NCBI GenBank assembly: GCA_021732565.1 | Contig: JAKFUT010000062.1 | Location: 1 to 61,764, forward strand | Reading direction: 5' to 3' | DNA: 61,764 bases | Source of the DNA: Candidatus Obscuribacterales bacterium | GTDB lineage: Bacteria > Cyanobacteriota > Vampirovibrionia > Obscuribacterales > Obscuribacteraceae | Part shown: piece after piece, positions 37,049 through 45,770 of the stretch | How the letters are laid out: each line of letters starts with the position of its first letter | Numbering within the stretch: position 1 is the stretch's first letter | Position numbers and translations under genes: made by a program | The notes under the pieces: generated by a model | What the model was told of the DNA's origin: nothing | The model's database searches: none | What the model saw: the letters and a program-made list of their open reading frames with translations, nothing else

Positions 37049-37942
37049 ATGAACGGACCGCTTGTTTCAATAGTAATTCCCTACTACATTCACGAGGAAT
37101 ACCTGGAAGCAGCTGTTCTCAGCGTCTTAGCTCAAACTTATACAAACGTTGAAGTAGTTGTAGTTTTTGATCCGGGGAAATCGCGTCCGGCCGAAGAGGT
37201 GCTTAAAGCCATTCCGCAAGATCGGTTGCGAATCATAACTCAGGCGGAAAAATCCACTGCGCCCAACGCTCGAAATGTAGGTGTAAAAAATTCCACCGGT
37301 GAGCTGATTCTGCCGATGGATGCCGATGATTTGCTTGATCCCTCGTACCTGGAAAAAACAGTTAGCGTGTTATTGCAAGACCCGTCTCTGGGTGGAGTGT
37401 ACACGGCCGTCAAAATGTTTGGTGATCGCGACGAAGTCTATTCGCCCGAGTGGTCTGTCTCGGGAATCGTAACCGGAACGGGCGGGGCGCTTATCTGCCT
37501 TCTTTATAGACGCACCGTGTTTGACGCCATTGGTGGATATAATCCGCGTTGGCGAGTTGGCGATGACTCTGATTTCTTCCTGAAAGCCTGCAGAAAAGGT
37601 TACAAGTTTAAGCAACTAAAAGAACCGCTCTATCTCTACAGAAGGCATCCGGCCTCAACCACGGCACGCAGCCCTCAACGAGATCTTATGGAAATGGCGA
37701 TCTACCTGGTGCAGGATCACCCTGATGTGATGATGGAGCATCTAGAAGAAGTCATTCGCTACAAGGAAGAGCGTTATTGCAAGCTCGAAGAGGAATACTC
37801 TCACTTGCATTCCGAGTTTCACAAATTGTTGGAGCAATACAATCAATTAGAAGCGGGCTTGCAACAATCGGGCGATCCCAAATTGCTATCTCGACTGAAG
37901 GAACGTGTCAAACGAATGATCAGTCCGAACCTCCCACAATGA
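37049..37942 (+). CDS. Family 2 glycosyltransferase
   Basis: The protein, 297 residues, starts LVSIVIPYYIHEEYLEAAVLSV, typical of GT-A family 2, and has the DXD-type metal and nucleotide-sugar site in LPMDADDLLDPSY. A later GDDSDFFLKACRKGY segment corresponds to the acceptor-side ED/DD region. The C terminus (about 240-285) is a helical coiled-coil-like tail. No membrane helix is seen. It diverges from the LegB-type gene with a gap of about 150 bases. The sugar transferred is unknown, and a link to the LegB product is only suggested by context. Confidence 0.9.
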   Translation: MNGPLVSIVIPYYIHEEYLEAAVLSVLAQTYTNVEVVVVFDPGKSRPAEEVLKAIPQDRLRIITQAEKSTAPNARNVGVKNSTGELILPMDADDLLDPSYLEKTVSVLLQDPSLGGVYTAVKMFGDRDEVYSPEWSVSGIVTGTGGALICLLYRRTVFDAIGGYNPRWRVGDDSDFFLKACRKGYKFKQLKEPLYLYRRHPASTTARSPQRDLMEMAIYLVQDHPDVMMEHLEEVIRYKEERYCKLEEEYSHLHSEFHKLLEQYNQLEAGLQQSGDPKLLSRLKERVKRMISPNLPQ

Positions 37943-38286
37943 AATAGAGCGGAAGCTAAAGTGGTGGCACTGGAACTCTGGAAGCGAAGCCGAAAGCTCG
38001 TCTTAGCCAAAGAGCACACCGATAACGATAATCGAGTTATCGCCTGACCAGTGTGCTGCTGAAAAATTTTCTCACTACACCGGAAGAGTGAGGCCGAGGT
38101 GGAACACAAAGCCTTCAAGGCTAAGCGCTTTAGAATCGAGTTGCTTTTACTCGGTTGTGTAATGCAGTGGAATCCGGTCCGTCTGGAATCTCAATGAGAA
38201 ATCTTAAAGCACTGTAAGGCGCAGAGGTGTGGAACTGGTGTGGACCACCCTGGCCAAAATCATAGATTGAACTATGATCTTAAGAT
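37943..38286. other. Promoter region of the first regulator-kinase pair
   Basis: This 344-base region contains the tandem box at 38226-38243 and a possible -10 hexamer TATGAT at 38273-38278, within an inverted repeat TCATAG/CTATGA. A further 7-bp inverted repeat CGATAAC/GTTATCG lies near 38020-38043. The -10 is only about nine bases from the ATG, so the transcript may be nearly leaderless. No gene is seen. Confidence 0.5.
38226..38243 (+). promoter_or_regulatory. Tandem 11-bp-period box, probable response-regulator site
   Basis: GGTGTGG at 38226-38232 repeats at 38237-38243, an 11-base period (GGTGTGGAACTGGTGTGG). Two direct half-sites at 11 bases are the classic layout of OmpR/PhoB-type sites. 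It is 44 bases ahead of the first regulator gene, so autoregulation is plausible. A near-identical copy in reverse lies at 40223-40240. Confidence 0.6.
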
Positions 38287-38964
38287 ATGAAAGTACTAAT
38301 TATTGAAGATGACGATCGAATCTCCTTGCCTCTAAAGCAGGACTTGGAGAATCAACATAATTTGGTGCAACTTGCCTACGATGGAGAAGTGGGGCTAAAG
38401 CTCGGTTTGGAAGTTAATTACGACCTCATTTTATTGGATCTGATGCTGCCGGTAATTGACGGTATGACGGTATGTCAGAAGTTGCGCCAGGCCGGATGCA
38501 AGTCCGCAATCATCATGATCACAGCTCGTAGCAAGACTGCCAACAAGATCATGGGGCTAAATTGCGGAGCCGACGATTACCTGGCCAAACCTTTCGAACT
38601 TGAGGAATTAACTGCGCGTATTAGAGCCGTTATGCGTCGCGGAGCAGAGTCGCGGCAGCCCTTGCTCACCCTGGGAGATCTGTCTCTGGACTTAAACACA
38701 TGCGTGACTTCTTACCAAAATATTCCCATTGAATTGACGCCCACAGAATATCGCTTGCTAGCTCATTTTCTCAGCAATCCACTGCGTACCTATAGCAAAG
38801 ATGAGCTAGTTGAGAGGCTCTGGAATGATGACGAGGTTACTAGCGATAACGTCATTAAAACTCACATCAAAGGGTTGAGAAATAAATTGGTTTCCGTTGG
38901 TGCTCCGCGAGACATCATAGAGACTGTGTACGGAATGGGATATCGGCTGAAGACTAATGCTTAA
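38287..38964 (+). CDS. OmpR-family response regulator 1
   Basis: A 225-residue DNA-binding response regulator. The receiver domain (1-115) has acidic pocket residues EDD near position 7, phospho-acceptor D51 in LILLDLMLP, and Lys in YLAKPFELEELTARI. The C-terminal winged helix (about 125-224) ends NVIKTHIKGLRNKLV…ETVYGMGYRLK, typical of OmpR/PhoB. The stop overlaps the histidine-kinase start by eight bases, so the two form a coupled pair. The tandem box upstream is a likely binding site for this or a related regulator. Confidence 0.95.
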   Translation: MKVLIIEDDDRISLPLKQDLENQHNLVQLAYDGEVGLKLGLEVNYDLILLDLMLPVIDGMTVCQKLRQAGCKSAIIMITARSKTANKIMGLNCGADDYLAKPFELEELTARIRAVMRRGAESRQPLLTLGDLSLDLNTCVTSYQNIPIELTPTEYRLLAHFLSNPLRTYSKDELVERLWNDDEVTSDNVIKTHIKGLRNKLVSVGAPRDIIETVYGMGYRLKTNA

Positions 38965-40213
38965 GAAAGCCGCCCGGCGTTTGATGGTTGTGAATGCTTC
39001 CGTATTTGTATTGGTTTTAGGTGTTTTCTCAGTCGCAGTATTTTCAGCAGTCACTCACAATACGGACAGCGAAAAACGCCAGCGATTGCGTGTTCTAAGC
39101 GATGCGTTAATAAGTTCAATAGAGGAGGATGAGCCTGACGACGCGATACCGGATCTGATGAGATCACATGGTTGGAAAGATAATCAAACAGGCGATCTTA
39201 CCTTACTGTGGTTCGATGCAAAACAGAAACTACTGGCAACGAAGGGTTTACTTACTATCTCGGTACCGTTTGACAAAAGCGCCACATTCGAAACACAGAA
39301 ACCACAGCATGTCTTGATACTGACTCGACCAGTTGAGCGAGACGGGCAATTAATAGGTTATTTACGTGTTTGTATCTCACTTGCCGATGCAGATAACTAC
39401 AAGTGCAATTTGTTGATAGGTTTAGGGATCGGCACGGCACTTGCTCTCATAGTTAGCGGAATAGCAGTGGTTTGGCTAGTGCGGCAAGCTCTAGAACCGG
39501 TGGAAATAAGTATTCGAAAACTCACCGAATTTACCGGGGATGCATCGCACGAGCTGAAGAGTCCGATCATGGCAATAAAGACGAATTGTGCTGTGGCGCT
39601 GAAATACTCAGATGGATTGAGTGATACACACAAAAAAAATATCGAACTGATACTCGATGCGGCCAATCAAATGAATCGTACTATTGCTGATCTATTAAGT
39701 CTAGCCGAGTCGGAACATGAGTTACCAGAACGAGTTTTAGGGACTGTGAATGTCGCGGAACTTCTTAGCGAATTAAGCGAAGACTTAGAAGTACTTGCAG
39801 CAAGCAAAGATATTAAGATCGAATGCTCAGTCGATGATCCAACATTGTCCCTAAAAGCAAGAAAAGAAGATCTCAAACTGATTTTAGGTAATATCAACAA
39901 AAATGCCATAGCATACTCGGCGGCAGGGGCGTCTATTTTGGTGCATGCCAGTCGAGTGGGAAATAGAATTCAGTTCGAGATTCGGGACACTGGCATTGGT
40001 ATAAGTGAAGACGAACTTCCGAAGATTTTTGACAGATTCTGGCGTTCTGATAAAGCCAGATCTTATACGTCTGGTGGTAATGGTCTGGGACTTTCCATAG
40101 TTAAAGCTATTGTTGATCGGTATCGCGGCGTGATAACTGTAAAAAGTAAGTTAGGTGAAGGCACGTCCTTCATCGTAACATTTCATCAACCTCGCCCACG
40201 GCAGGCTGATTGA
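38957..40213 (+). CDS. Membrane sensor histidine kinase 1
   Basis: A 418-residue sensor kinase with two membrane helices (about 10-32 and 152-173) around an extracytoplasmic sensor of about 120 residues. The phospho-acceptor is H198 in GDASHELKSPI; the linker before it is short, with no full HAMP domain. ATP-binding boxes follow: N box (LILGNINKNAIAYS), G1 DTGIGIS, F box FDRFWRSD and G2 GGNGLGLSIV. The gene overlaps the upstream regulator by eight bases. Ligand unknown. Confidence 0.95.
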   Translation: MLKKAARRLMVVNASVFVLVLGVFSVAVFSAVTHNTDSEKRQRLRVLSDALISSIEEDEPDDAIPDLMRSHGWKDNQTGDLTLLWFDAKQKLLATKGLLTISVPFDKSATFETQKPQHVLILTRPVERDGQLIGYLRVCISLADADNYKCNLLIGLGIGTALALIVSGIAVVWLVRQALEPVEISIRKLTEFTGDASHELKSPIMAIKTNCAVALKYSDGLSDTHKKNIELILDAANQMNRTIADLLSLAESEHELPERVLGTVNVAELLSELSEDLEVLAASKDIKIECSVDDPTLSLKARKEDLKLILGNINKNAIAYSAAGASILVHASRVGNRIQFEIRDTGIGISEDELPKIFDRFWRSDKARSYTSGGNGLGLSIVKAIVDRYRGVITVKSKLGEGTSFIVTFHQPRPRQAD

Positions 40214-40222
40214 TAAATCCAC

Positions 40223-40240
40223 CACACCAATTCCACACCA
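40223..40240 (-). promoter_or_regulatory. Reverse copy of the tandem 11-bp-period box
   Basis: CCACACC at 40223-40229 and 40234-40240. On the minus strand this reads GGTGTGGAATTGGTGTGG, differing from the box at 38226 at one of 18 positions. It lies ten bases after the kinase stop and about 157 bases before the second regulator gene, so it may control that gene or mark the end of the unit. Confidence 0.55.
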
Positions 40241-40396
40241 TTTCTTTATAGGCTTATATCGGATAGGACCAGCGAATCTCGTATTTGATGTTCGCCAATT
40301 AGCTTCTATATGACCTGCGGACGCCATATGAATATGACTCACCGCCGAAGGCTCCTCAACTTGTCGACGCTGTATCTAAATTGAAGGGTCACGTTG

Positions 40397-41068
40397 ATGT
40401 CCAAGATTTTGCTGGTGGAAGACGAGATGGACCTGGCAAGGCTTATTTCTGGTTGGCTTACCAGGAAACGACATCTAGTAGAAGTAGTTCATGATGGCGA
40501 GACTGCATGGGAGCAGCTAAGGTCCAGTAATTTTGATGTCTTATTGCTCGATTGGATGCTTCCTCAAATGAATGGACTGGAGCTCTGCCGAAAGTACCGC
40601 GAGGTGGGAGGGAGTGCCATTGTTTTCATTATTACTGCCAAAGATACGATCGCCGAGAAGGACGTCTGTTTTAGTGCCGGGGCTGATGACTATTTGACAA
40701 AACCGTTTGCACTGGAAGAGCTTACCTTGCGAATCAATGCCAGGCTGCGCCGGACGGAGACCATTAATCAGAAAATATTCCAAATTCATGACGTGACAAT
40801 AAACCTCGAAAGTCATACAGTTCGCAAGGCAGGACTAGATGTTTCTCTGATGCCAACGGAGTTTCGCCTGTTGCAACTCCTAATTAAACAGCCTTCCAGA
40901 GTTTTTACAGCAGCGGAATTGACCGCAGCCATCGGGCGGGGGTCGCCTCGAAGCACTGCGATACGAGGGCAAATAGCCCATTTACGCAAGCATCTGGACT
41001 CTCCAGACAAATCATCCATCATTACGACCGTCTATGGAGTCGGCTACAAGATGGGGGCAGGTGATTGA
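40397..41068 (+). CDS. OmpR-family response regulator 2, no adjacent kinase
   Basis: A full receiver domain (acidic pair VEDE, phospho-acceptor D52 in LLLDWMLPQMNG, Lys in YLTKPFALEEL) is followed by a winged-helix DNA-binding domain ending TVYGVGYKMGAGD. ATG 40397 is chosen over the TTG in front because AAGGG lies nine bases upstream. No histidine kinase lies next to it. The neighbours are the kinase of pair 1 and an SRPBCC-like exported protein, so it may be phosphorylated by one of the two nearby kinases. Confidence 0.94.
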   Translation: MSKILLVEDEMDLARLISGWLTRKRHLVEVVHDGETAWEQLRSSNFDVLLLDWMLPQMNGLELCRKYREVGGSAIVFIITAKDTIAEKDVCFSAGADDYLTKPFALEELTLRINARLRRTETINQKIFQIHDVTINLESHTVRKAGLDVSLMPTEFRLLQLLIKQPSRVFTAAELTAAIGRGSPRSTAIRGQIAHLRKHLDSPDKSSIITTVYGVGYKMGAGD

Positions 41069-41116
41069 ACTGAACTCCCGGTACACAAGTCATGGACGAT
41101 ATTGATGGAGGTGTCT

Positions 41117-41689
41117 ATGCGCAAAGATCTTCTTCTTTCCTCATGTATCGCGATAGGAGTTTCGTTTGGACAGTTTTCGAAAACCTCCGCTATTGCGGCC
41201 GACAATAGTCCTGGCAAAGCTCAAGCCGCAGCGTCAATACTGATTGAAGCCTCACCTAAGCTTGTTTGGAAAGCTGTGCATACTGAGCGGCAACAGGATC
41301 CTGATATTGCTTACAGCAAGGTTCTCCAAGATTGTGGTAACAATACGACGTTGCTGGAGCAGAAGTTCGTTAATATTCCGGTCTTTGGCTCAGTCACAGC
41401 CGTAACTCGACAAGTTGAGGAGCTGGACCATAGAATCGATTATAGCCTCGTGCGTTCGAATAAATTCAAAGCGCTGGATGGAAGCTGGGAGCTGACTGCT
41501 GTCAACGGTGGCAAGGAAACAGTGCTCCGGTTGCATTCAAGCTTGGATTTAGGTATCCCTTTTTCCAGCATTCTTATCAAAGGTGCTACGCAGAAGAAGT
41601 TGGAGCGTCGTTTAGCTCACGTAAAGCATCTTGCGGAAAGTGACCAGGCCCGAGTCGCCACTAGTGGTGACCTTTCAAACAGAAAATAA
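41117..41689 (+). CDS. Secreted SRPBCC/START-like protein
   Basis: ATG 41117 has GGAGG five bases upstream and opens a signal peptide (KDLLLSSCIAIGVSFGQFSKTSAIA). The mature part, AAASILIEASPKLVWKAVHTERQ…VLQDCGNNTTLLEQKF…LDGSWELTAV, matches the pattern of SRPBCC (polyketide cyclase/START-like) domains that bind hydrophobic ligands in a deep pocket. No catalytic residues are predicted. It follows regulator 2 by about 48 bases and is likely co-transcribed. Exported SRPBCC proteins are uncommon, so the export prediction is noteworthy. Confidence 0.8.
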   Translation: MRKDLLLSSCIAIGVSFGQFSKTSAIAADNSPGKAQAAASILIEASPKLVWKAVHTERQQDPDIAYSKVLQDCGNNTTLLEQKFVNIPVFGSVTAVTRQVEELDHRIDYSLVRSNKFKALDGSWELTAVNGGKETVLRLHSSLDLGIPFSSILIKGATQKKLERRLAHVKHLAESDQARVATSGDLSNRK

Positions 41690-41755
41690 TGTGAACAAAC
41701 AGCCGCTGCTCAGACCGGCAAGCATTACACTCGGCAGTATCACATCAGAGGATGT

Positions 41756-42817
41756 GTGTGCAGAATTGTTGATAAGGTGAATTGTAGAACTAGGAACACG
41801 CGCTTGCTCAGTCTTCGAGTCACACACAGATCCCTGACCTGCGCTTTACTCGTAGCCGTTACGAGTGGGGCGTCACGGGGGTTCAGCAAAAATCAATTGG
41901 AGCACAGACCGGAGCAGTGTGGCATGATTGTTTCGCCGGAGCCGGTGACTGATCGCCCGACCATCGGTCTGGCTCTTGGTGGCGGAGGTATGCGCGGCGC
42001 GGCACACGTGGGCGTGCTTAGAGTTTTGATCCGAGAAGGAATTCCGATCGATTATATTGCAGGTACAAGCATGGGAGCTGTGGTCGGAGGGCTGTTAGCT
42101 GCCGGGGTACACCCTGATGAAATAGAGCGACGATTCACCGAGGGATCGCTCATGCACTCATTCTTGACAGTACCACTATCGGTCCGTCTTGCCGTAATAC
42201 CAATATTCTTTCTCCCTCGCGTTATTGGTGTGAAGGGCTATGAAGGCTTCTACCGGGGAAAGAAGTTTCGAAATTATCTTAACCGAATGATGCCGCAATG
42301 CTCCAGAGAAATTGAAGCTCTCCCTATTCCATATTGCGCTGTTGCTGTTAATTTATTAGATGGGCGACCAGTCGCCGTGAACAAAGGGAACCTCGGCAAA
42401 GCCATGCAAGCTAGCTGCGCCGTTCCCATTCTCAGACGACCGGTACCCATCGACGGAAAACTACTAGTGGATGGCGGAGTGTTGGTAAATTTGCCCGTGC
42501 AACAAGCCCGACAGATGGGCGCCGACATAGTCATTGCGGTGGATGTCGATGAACGACCTTGTGTGGTGGCCGACGCAGAATTTAAACGACTTGGCAGTGT
42601 TGCCCATCGGGTCCTTACCCTAAATTTGTGGAAGATAGACGAGTCCCAACGCCTTAATGCCGACATTGTCATACATCCGGAAGTAAACGGTATCGGTTTG
42701 ATTTCTACCAGCCGCATAGACGCCAGAGAGGCAATACTGGCCGGCGAAAAGGCTGCAGAGAATGCCATTGGTGAAATCAAACGGAAATTGAATGAAAAAG
42801 CCAGAGAGAACGAGTAA
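41756..42817 (+). CDS. Patatin-like phospholipase
   Basis: A hydrolase with Ser-Asp dyad. The oxyanion loop GGGGMRG is at 75-81, the nucleophile elbow GTSMG at 103-107 (Ser105), and the catalytic aspartate in LLVDGGVLVNLP. The family (RssA/patatin) cleaves acyl chains from phospholipids. The first 45 residues (SLRVTHRSLTCALLVAVTSG) look like a signal or anchor, so it may act at the envelope. GTG 41756 is close to AGAGG; an internal ATG at 41924 would remove the anchor. It follows the SRPBCC gene by 66 bases, which suggests a lipid-related unit under regulator 2. Confidence 0.88.
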   Translation: MCRIVDKVNCRTRNTRLLSLRVTHRSLTCALLVAVTSGASRGFSKNQLEHRPEQCGMIVSPEPVTDRPTIGLALGGGGMRGAAHVGVLRVLIREGIPIDYIAGTSMGAVVGGLLAAGVHPDEIERRFTEGSLMHSFLTVPLSVRLAVIPIFFLPRVIGVKGYEGFYRGKKFRNYLNRMMPQCSREIEALPIPYCAVAVNLLDGRPVAVNKGNLGKAMQASCAVPILRRPVPIDGKLLVDGGVLVNLPVQQARQMGADIVIAVDVDERPCVVADAEFKRLGSVAHRVLTLNLWKIDESQRLNADIVIHPEVNGIGLISTSRIDAREAILAGEKAAENAIGEIKRKLNEKARENE

Positions 42818-43017
42818 GTCCCAATCCAAGATATCACGCCAAACCGATCCGCGGCTCTCGTTTTACTCACGTCGGGTTCGCATCGCTACCTTGGTCTTGC
42901 TGTTGTTTCGTTGAACGCACGGTCAGATCCTTCTTCGGTAATTGGATAAACTTAGCTTAGGGGGCTTACAGCGAGCGAAGAACAGAATGCAGTGAACTTG
43001 ATCGAGGGAGCGTAGTT

Positions 43018-43689
43018 ATGGCGGACATACTCATCGTTGAAGACGAGGAAGATATTGCTAACGTTGTCCAGGATGTCATCGAAAGACTGGGGCACACTGT
43101 TCAGCATGTGTCATCAGGTACTGACGCTCTGCATTTTTTGAGGTCGGGCAATTACGACCTCGTTATACTTGATTGGATGCTACCGGGGCTTGCTGGTGTG
43201 GATGTTTGCAAGAATTACCGGCGCCTCGGGGGACACGCTCATGTCTTGATGCTCACCGCCCGTACAACAGTCGACGAAAAGGCGCTTGCGCTGGATATCG
43301 GTGCCGATGACTACCTGTGCAAGCCGTTCCATATGAAGGAGTTGCTGGCACGCGTAAATGCATTACTCAGGCGTCCAGCGCTGATGGTGCATGAAACGAT
43401 TGTGTTCGCAGGATGGAAGCTTGATCCAAAAATGGGCACGCTTACCCGCGATGACAAAGTCATATTATTTGTGCCCCGCGAAACGGAACTGCTGGTCTTT
43501 CTGCTTAAACATAGCGATTCGTTTTTTAGTGCGGAAGCATTGCTTGAACGCGTTTGGCCGGCATCGTCGTTTGTGCAGCCGGAAACAGTCCGCACCCACA
43601 TCAAAACAATTCGTAAGAAATTGGATCGTTCTGACTTTGCTGGTTCCATCGAGCACATGCGTGGATATGGTTACAGGATTCGGCAATGA
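43018..43689 (+). CDS. OmpR-family response regulator 3
   Basis: A 223-residue regulator with receiver motifs VEDEED, phospho-acceptor D52 in LVILDWMLPGLAG, and Lys in YLCKPFHMKEL. The winged helix follows, ending HIKTIRKKLDR…MRGYGYRIRQ. The receiver is closest in style to regulator 2 (both LDWMLP and RxxG patterns), so those two may be duplicates. The stop overlaps the next kinase start by four bases (ATGA). The 200 bases upstream carry no copy of the GGTGTGG box. Confidence 0.95.
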   Translation: MADILIVEDEEDIANVVQDVIERLGHTVQHVSSGTDALHFLRSGNYDLVILDWMLPGLAGVDVCKNYRRLGGHAHVLMLTARTTVDEKALALDIGADDYLCKPFHMKELLARVNALLRRPALMVHETIVFAGWKLDPKMGTLTRDDKVILFVPRETELLVFLLKHSDSFFSAEALLERVWPASSFVQPETVRTHIKTIRKKLDRSDFAGSIEHMRGYGYRIRQ

Positions 43690-44885
43690 AGTCTCGCCTT
43701 TCGATAGCTCTATTCTTTTTGGTATTCAGTACAGGGTTGCTTTGTGCATTCGCGCTAATTAGCCAACAGTTTCTATCTGTTTCGCTTACTGAAATGCAAG
43801 ATAAAAGACTGCTAGAGCTGGCTGCATACTTACGCACTGAGATTGAGCTTGATCATGGACGACCGGTCTTGCGCTTAGACGAAGAACCAGCTGCTGGTAT
43901 GCGAGGCGCAACAATTCAGATATTTGACCAACATGAGATCCTGAGATTTGAATATGGGCATTTGTCGCCCCGTTCGTTGCAAACCGGGTTCAGCGATTAC
44001 AACATCTCAGGTCAATCAGTACGAGTCACGTCAATATCTGTGAAAGACCACTTATGGCTTCAGTTGGCAATCCCGAATGATGAGAAATTGCGAGCTCTTG
44101 TTGCATATGGCAACATGCTCAGACTTTTTCTTCCCGTTGCCTTGATCTTGGTCTGTCTGAGCAGTTTCTATTTTTCGGGTTTTGTGCTTGGCCCTATTGA
44201 ACGCAGCTTGCAAGAATTGCGCGGGTTTTTGGTGGATGTTGGACATGAGTTGCGAACCCCAATCACTATAGCTCTAAGCAATGTACAGGCTATGCAAATG
44301 GATCTGATCGAAAACAGGATTGAGCCGCAGCGCTTAGAAGCCGCCGAACGCGCCATTTTGCGAATGAATAGATTGGTAGAAGATTTGTTTTTGCTAGCAC
44401 GCTCCGAAAATGCAACCGTTACGTTCCGGGTTGAAACGCTCGATTTTGCTGCGCTCAGCCGAAGTATTATCAATCAACATGAAGAGGCGTTTTCTGCCAA
44501 AAGAATTGCACTAACGTTCTCTGGTGCCCAAGCCTTAGTAAAGTGCGACGCAGAGGCGATTGCTCGTGTTATAGAAAATCTGTTGGAAAATGCCTTGCGG
44601 TATACGCCCGACGGTGGAAGTGTTGGCGTCACCGTCGAACAGAAAGGAAACACAGTCTTATTAGGCATCTCCGACACAGGGATCGGAATCCCTAAAGAAC
44701 TTCAATCTAAAGTATTCGAGCGATTTTTCCGCGTAGAGGAATCTCGAGACCGCCATAGTGGGGGTGCTGGTTTAGGTTTATCGATAGTTAAAAGCATAGT
44801 TGAATTGAATGGTGGACGCGTTTGGCTCGAAAGTGATATAGGAAAAGGTTCAAAATTTTACGTTGAAATACCTGCGGCTGCCTAG
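43686..44885 (+). CDS. Membrane sensor histidine kinase 2
   Basis: A 399-residue kinase. The N-terminal helix (about 6-26) and second helix (about 145-168) bracket a sensor of roughly 120 residues. The phospho-acceptor is H187 in VDVGHELRTPITIAL; the N box is VIENLLENALRYTPDGG, then G1 DTGIGIP, F box FERFFRVEES and G2 GGAGLGLSIV. All catalytic elements are intact. Translation is coupled to regulator 3 by a four-base overlap. The PepSY gene 104 bases downstream is a common partner or target of such systems. Confidence 0.95.
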   Translation: MKSRLSIALFFLVFSTGLLCAFALISQQFLSVSLTEMQDKRLLELAAYLRTEIELDHGRPVLRLDEEPAAGMRGATIQIFDQHEILRFEYGHLSPRSLQTGFSDYNISGQSVRVTSISVKDHLWLQLAIPNDEKLRALVAYGNMLRLFLPVALILVCLSSFYFSGFVLGPIERSLQELRGFLVDVGHELRTPITIALSNVQAMQMDLIENRIEPQRLEAAERAILRMNRLVEDLFLLARSENATVTFRVETLDFAALSRSIINQHEEAFSAKRIALTFSGAQALVKCDAEAIARVIENLLENALRYTPDGGSVGVTVEQKGNTVLLGISDTGIGIPKELQSKVFERFFRVEESRDRHSGGAGLGLSIVKSIVELNGGRVWLESDIGKGSKFYVEIPAAA

Positions 44886-44989
44886 TTCACGTCGACTTCA
44901 CTGTCTTTAAATATGATTCCTGCTATCGGCAACTGGGGCGCACAACACGTCCAACCACCGCCGTATAAGCAAGAATCAGGAGCAGTTAA

Positions 44990-45379
44990 ATGCAATTAGC
45001 TAAATCATTACTGTTTGTAGGTGTTATGGTGACCCTTGCACTACCTGCGGTTGCCTCCAAGCTGCACAGCAGCATTCAGGTGCCTTCGGCCTCAAATACA
45101 TCGAAAGCAAGCTCATATGAGAATGAGGCTGATGAAGCCAAAGAAAGACGAGGCGGCAAAACCGGCGAAGCAAATGAAGAGATAAACACGCCTCGCTTGT
45201 TCAAACTGGCGAAAATCACCAAAGAGCAGTCCAAAGCGATTGCAGCCAAGAACTTCAAAGGTAAGTTCGGCAAAGTCGATCTTGAAAATGAAGATGGCAA
45301 TTTGATCTGGTCGGTCGAAATTGGCAAGAAAGAGCTGGCTATCGATGCTGGCAACGGCAAAATTCTTGAAGTAGAGTAA
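44990..45379 (+). CDS. Secreted PepSY-domain protein
   Basis: A signal peptide (KSLLFVGVMVTLALPAVAS) and a charged linker (EADEAKERRGGKTGEANEE) precede a PepSY domain at about 70-129 with KITKEQSKAIAAKNFKGKFGK, LENEDGNLIWSVEI and DAGNGKILEVE. PepSY proteins bind or inhibit peptidases and often sit beside two-component systems. Here it follows regulator 3 and kinase 2, so it may be a target or an accessory sensor. Confidence 0.88.
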   Translation: MQLAKSLLFVGVMVTLALPAVASKLHSSIQVPSASNTSKASSYENEADEAKERRGGKTGEANEEINTPRLFKLAKITKEQSKAIAAKNFKGKFGKVDLENEDGNLIWSVEIGKKELAIDAGNGKILEVE

Positions 45380-45770
45380 ATGCAACAAACGCCGTGAGCG
45401 GCAGACCTTGGTGCTTCAGGACAACAGCCACCCTGCGCGATCACGCAGGGTGGCTGTCAACAGAGACAGCGTTAGTCAATTAAGTGGCGTGGAAATCCAG
45501 GCTATCGCGCCAAGCAAAGCTTTGGGCAGGACCTTTCCAAAAAGAAGAATCCGTTGGTGAAAGTCCAACCAGTTGATCAACGAAGACCGAAATCGACACC
45601 AGGTACCGCATGATATGTTCTCGTTGTCTACATAGCTCTTGGCTTTCGGTTGCAATCCTTTCAAAGGAGTAATCGGTTTGATATTCCACAATAACTCTGA
45701 GATTCGTCCAGCTGATCTCGGACGTCTTTTATCGTGGCCACACTTGGGCTGAAGATAAATGTCGGTCCGC
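45380..45770. other. Convergent intergenic region with a strong hairpin
   Basis: This 391-base region separates the plus-strand PepSY gene from the minus-strand nucleotidyltransferase gene. It contains the hairpin at 45424-45457. The open frames to about 45691 on the minus strand lack ribosome sites and domain character. Nothing else recognised. Confidence 0.5.
45424..45457. terminator. 14-bp perfect hairpin between convergent genes
   Basis: ACAGCCACCCTGCG (45424-45437) pairs with CGCAGGGTGGCTGT (45444-45457) around the loop CGATCA. The stem is perfect and GC-rich, but no T-run follows on either strand. Its place between convergent genes fits a bidirectional transcript-end structure. Confidence 0.55.

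Noticed and set aside
45476..45691. Open frames between the PepSY and nucleotidyltransferase genes
   Set aside because: No ribosome site, no domain character, two overlapping frames of similar length.
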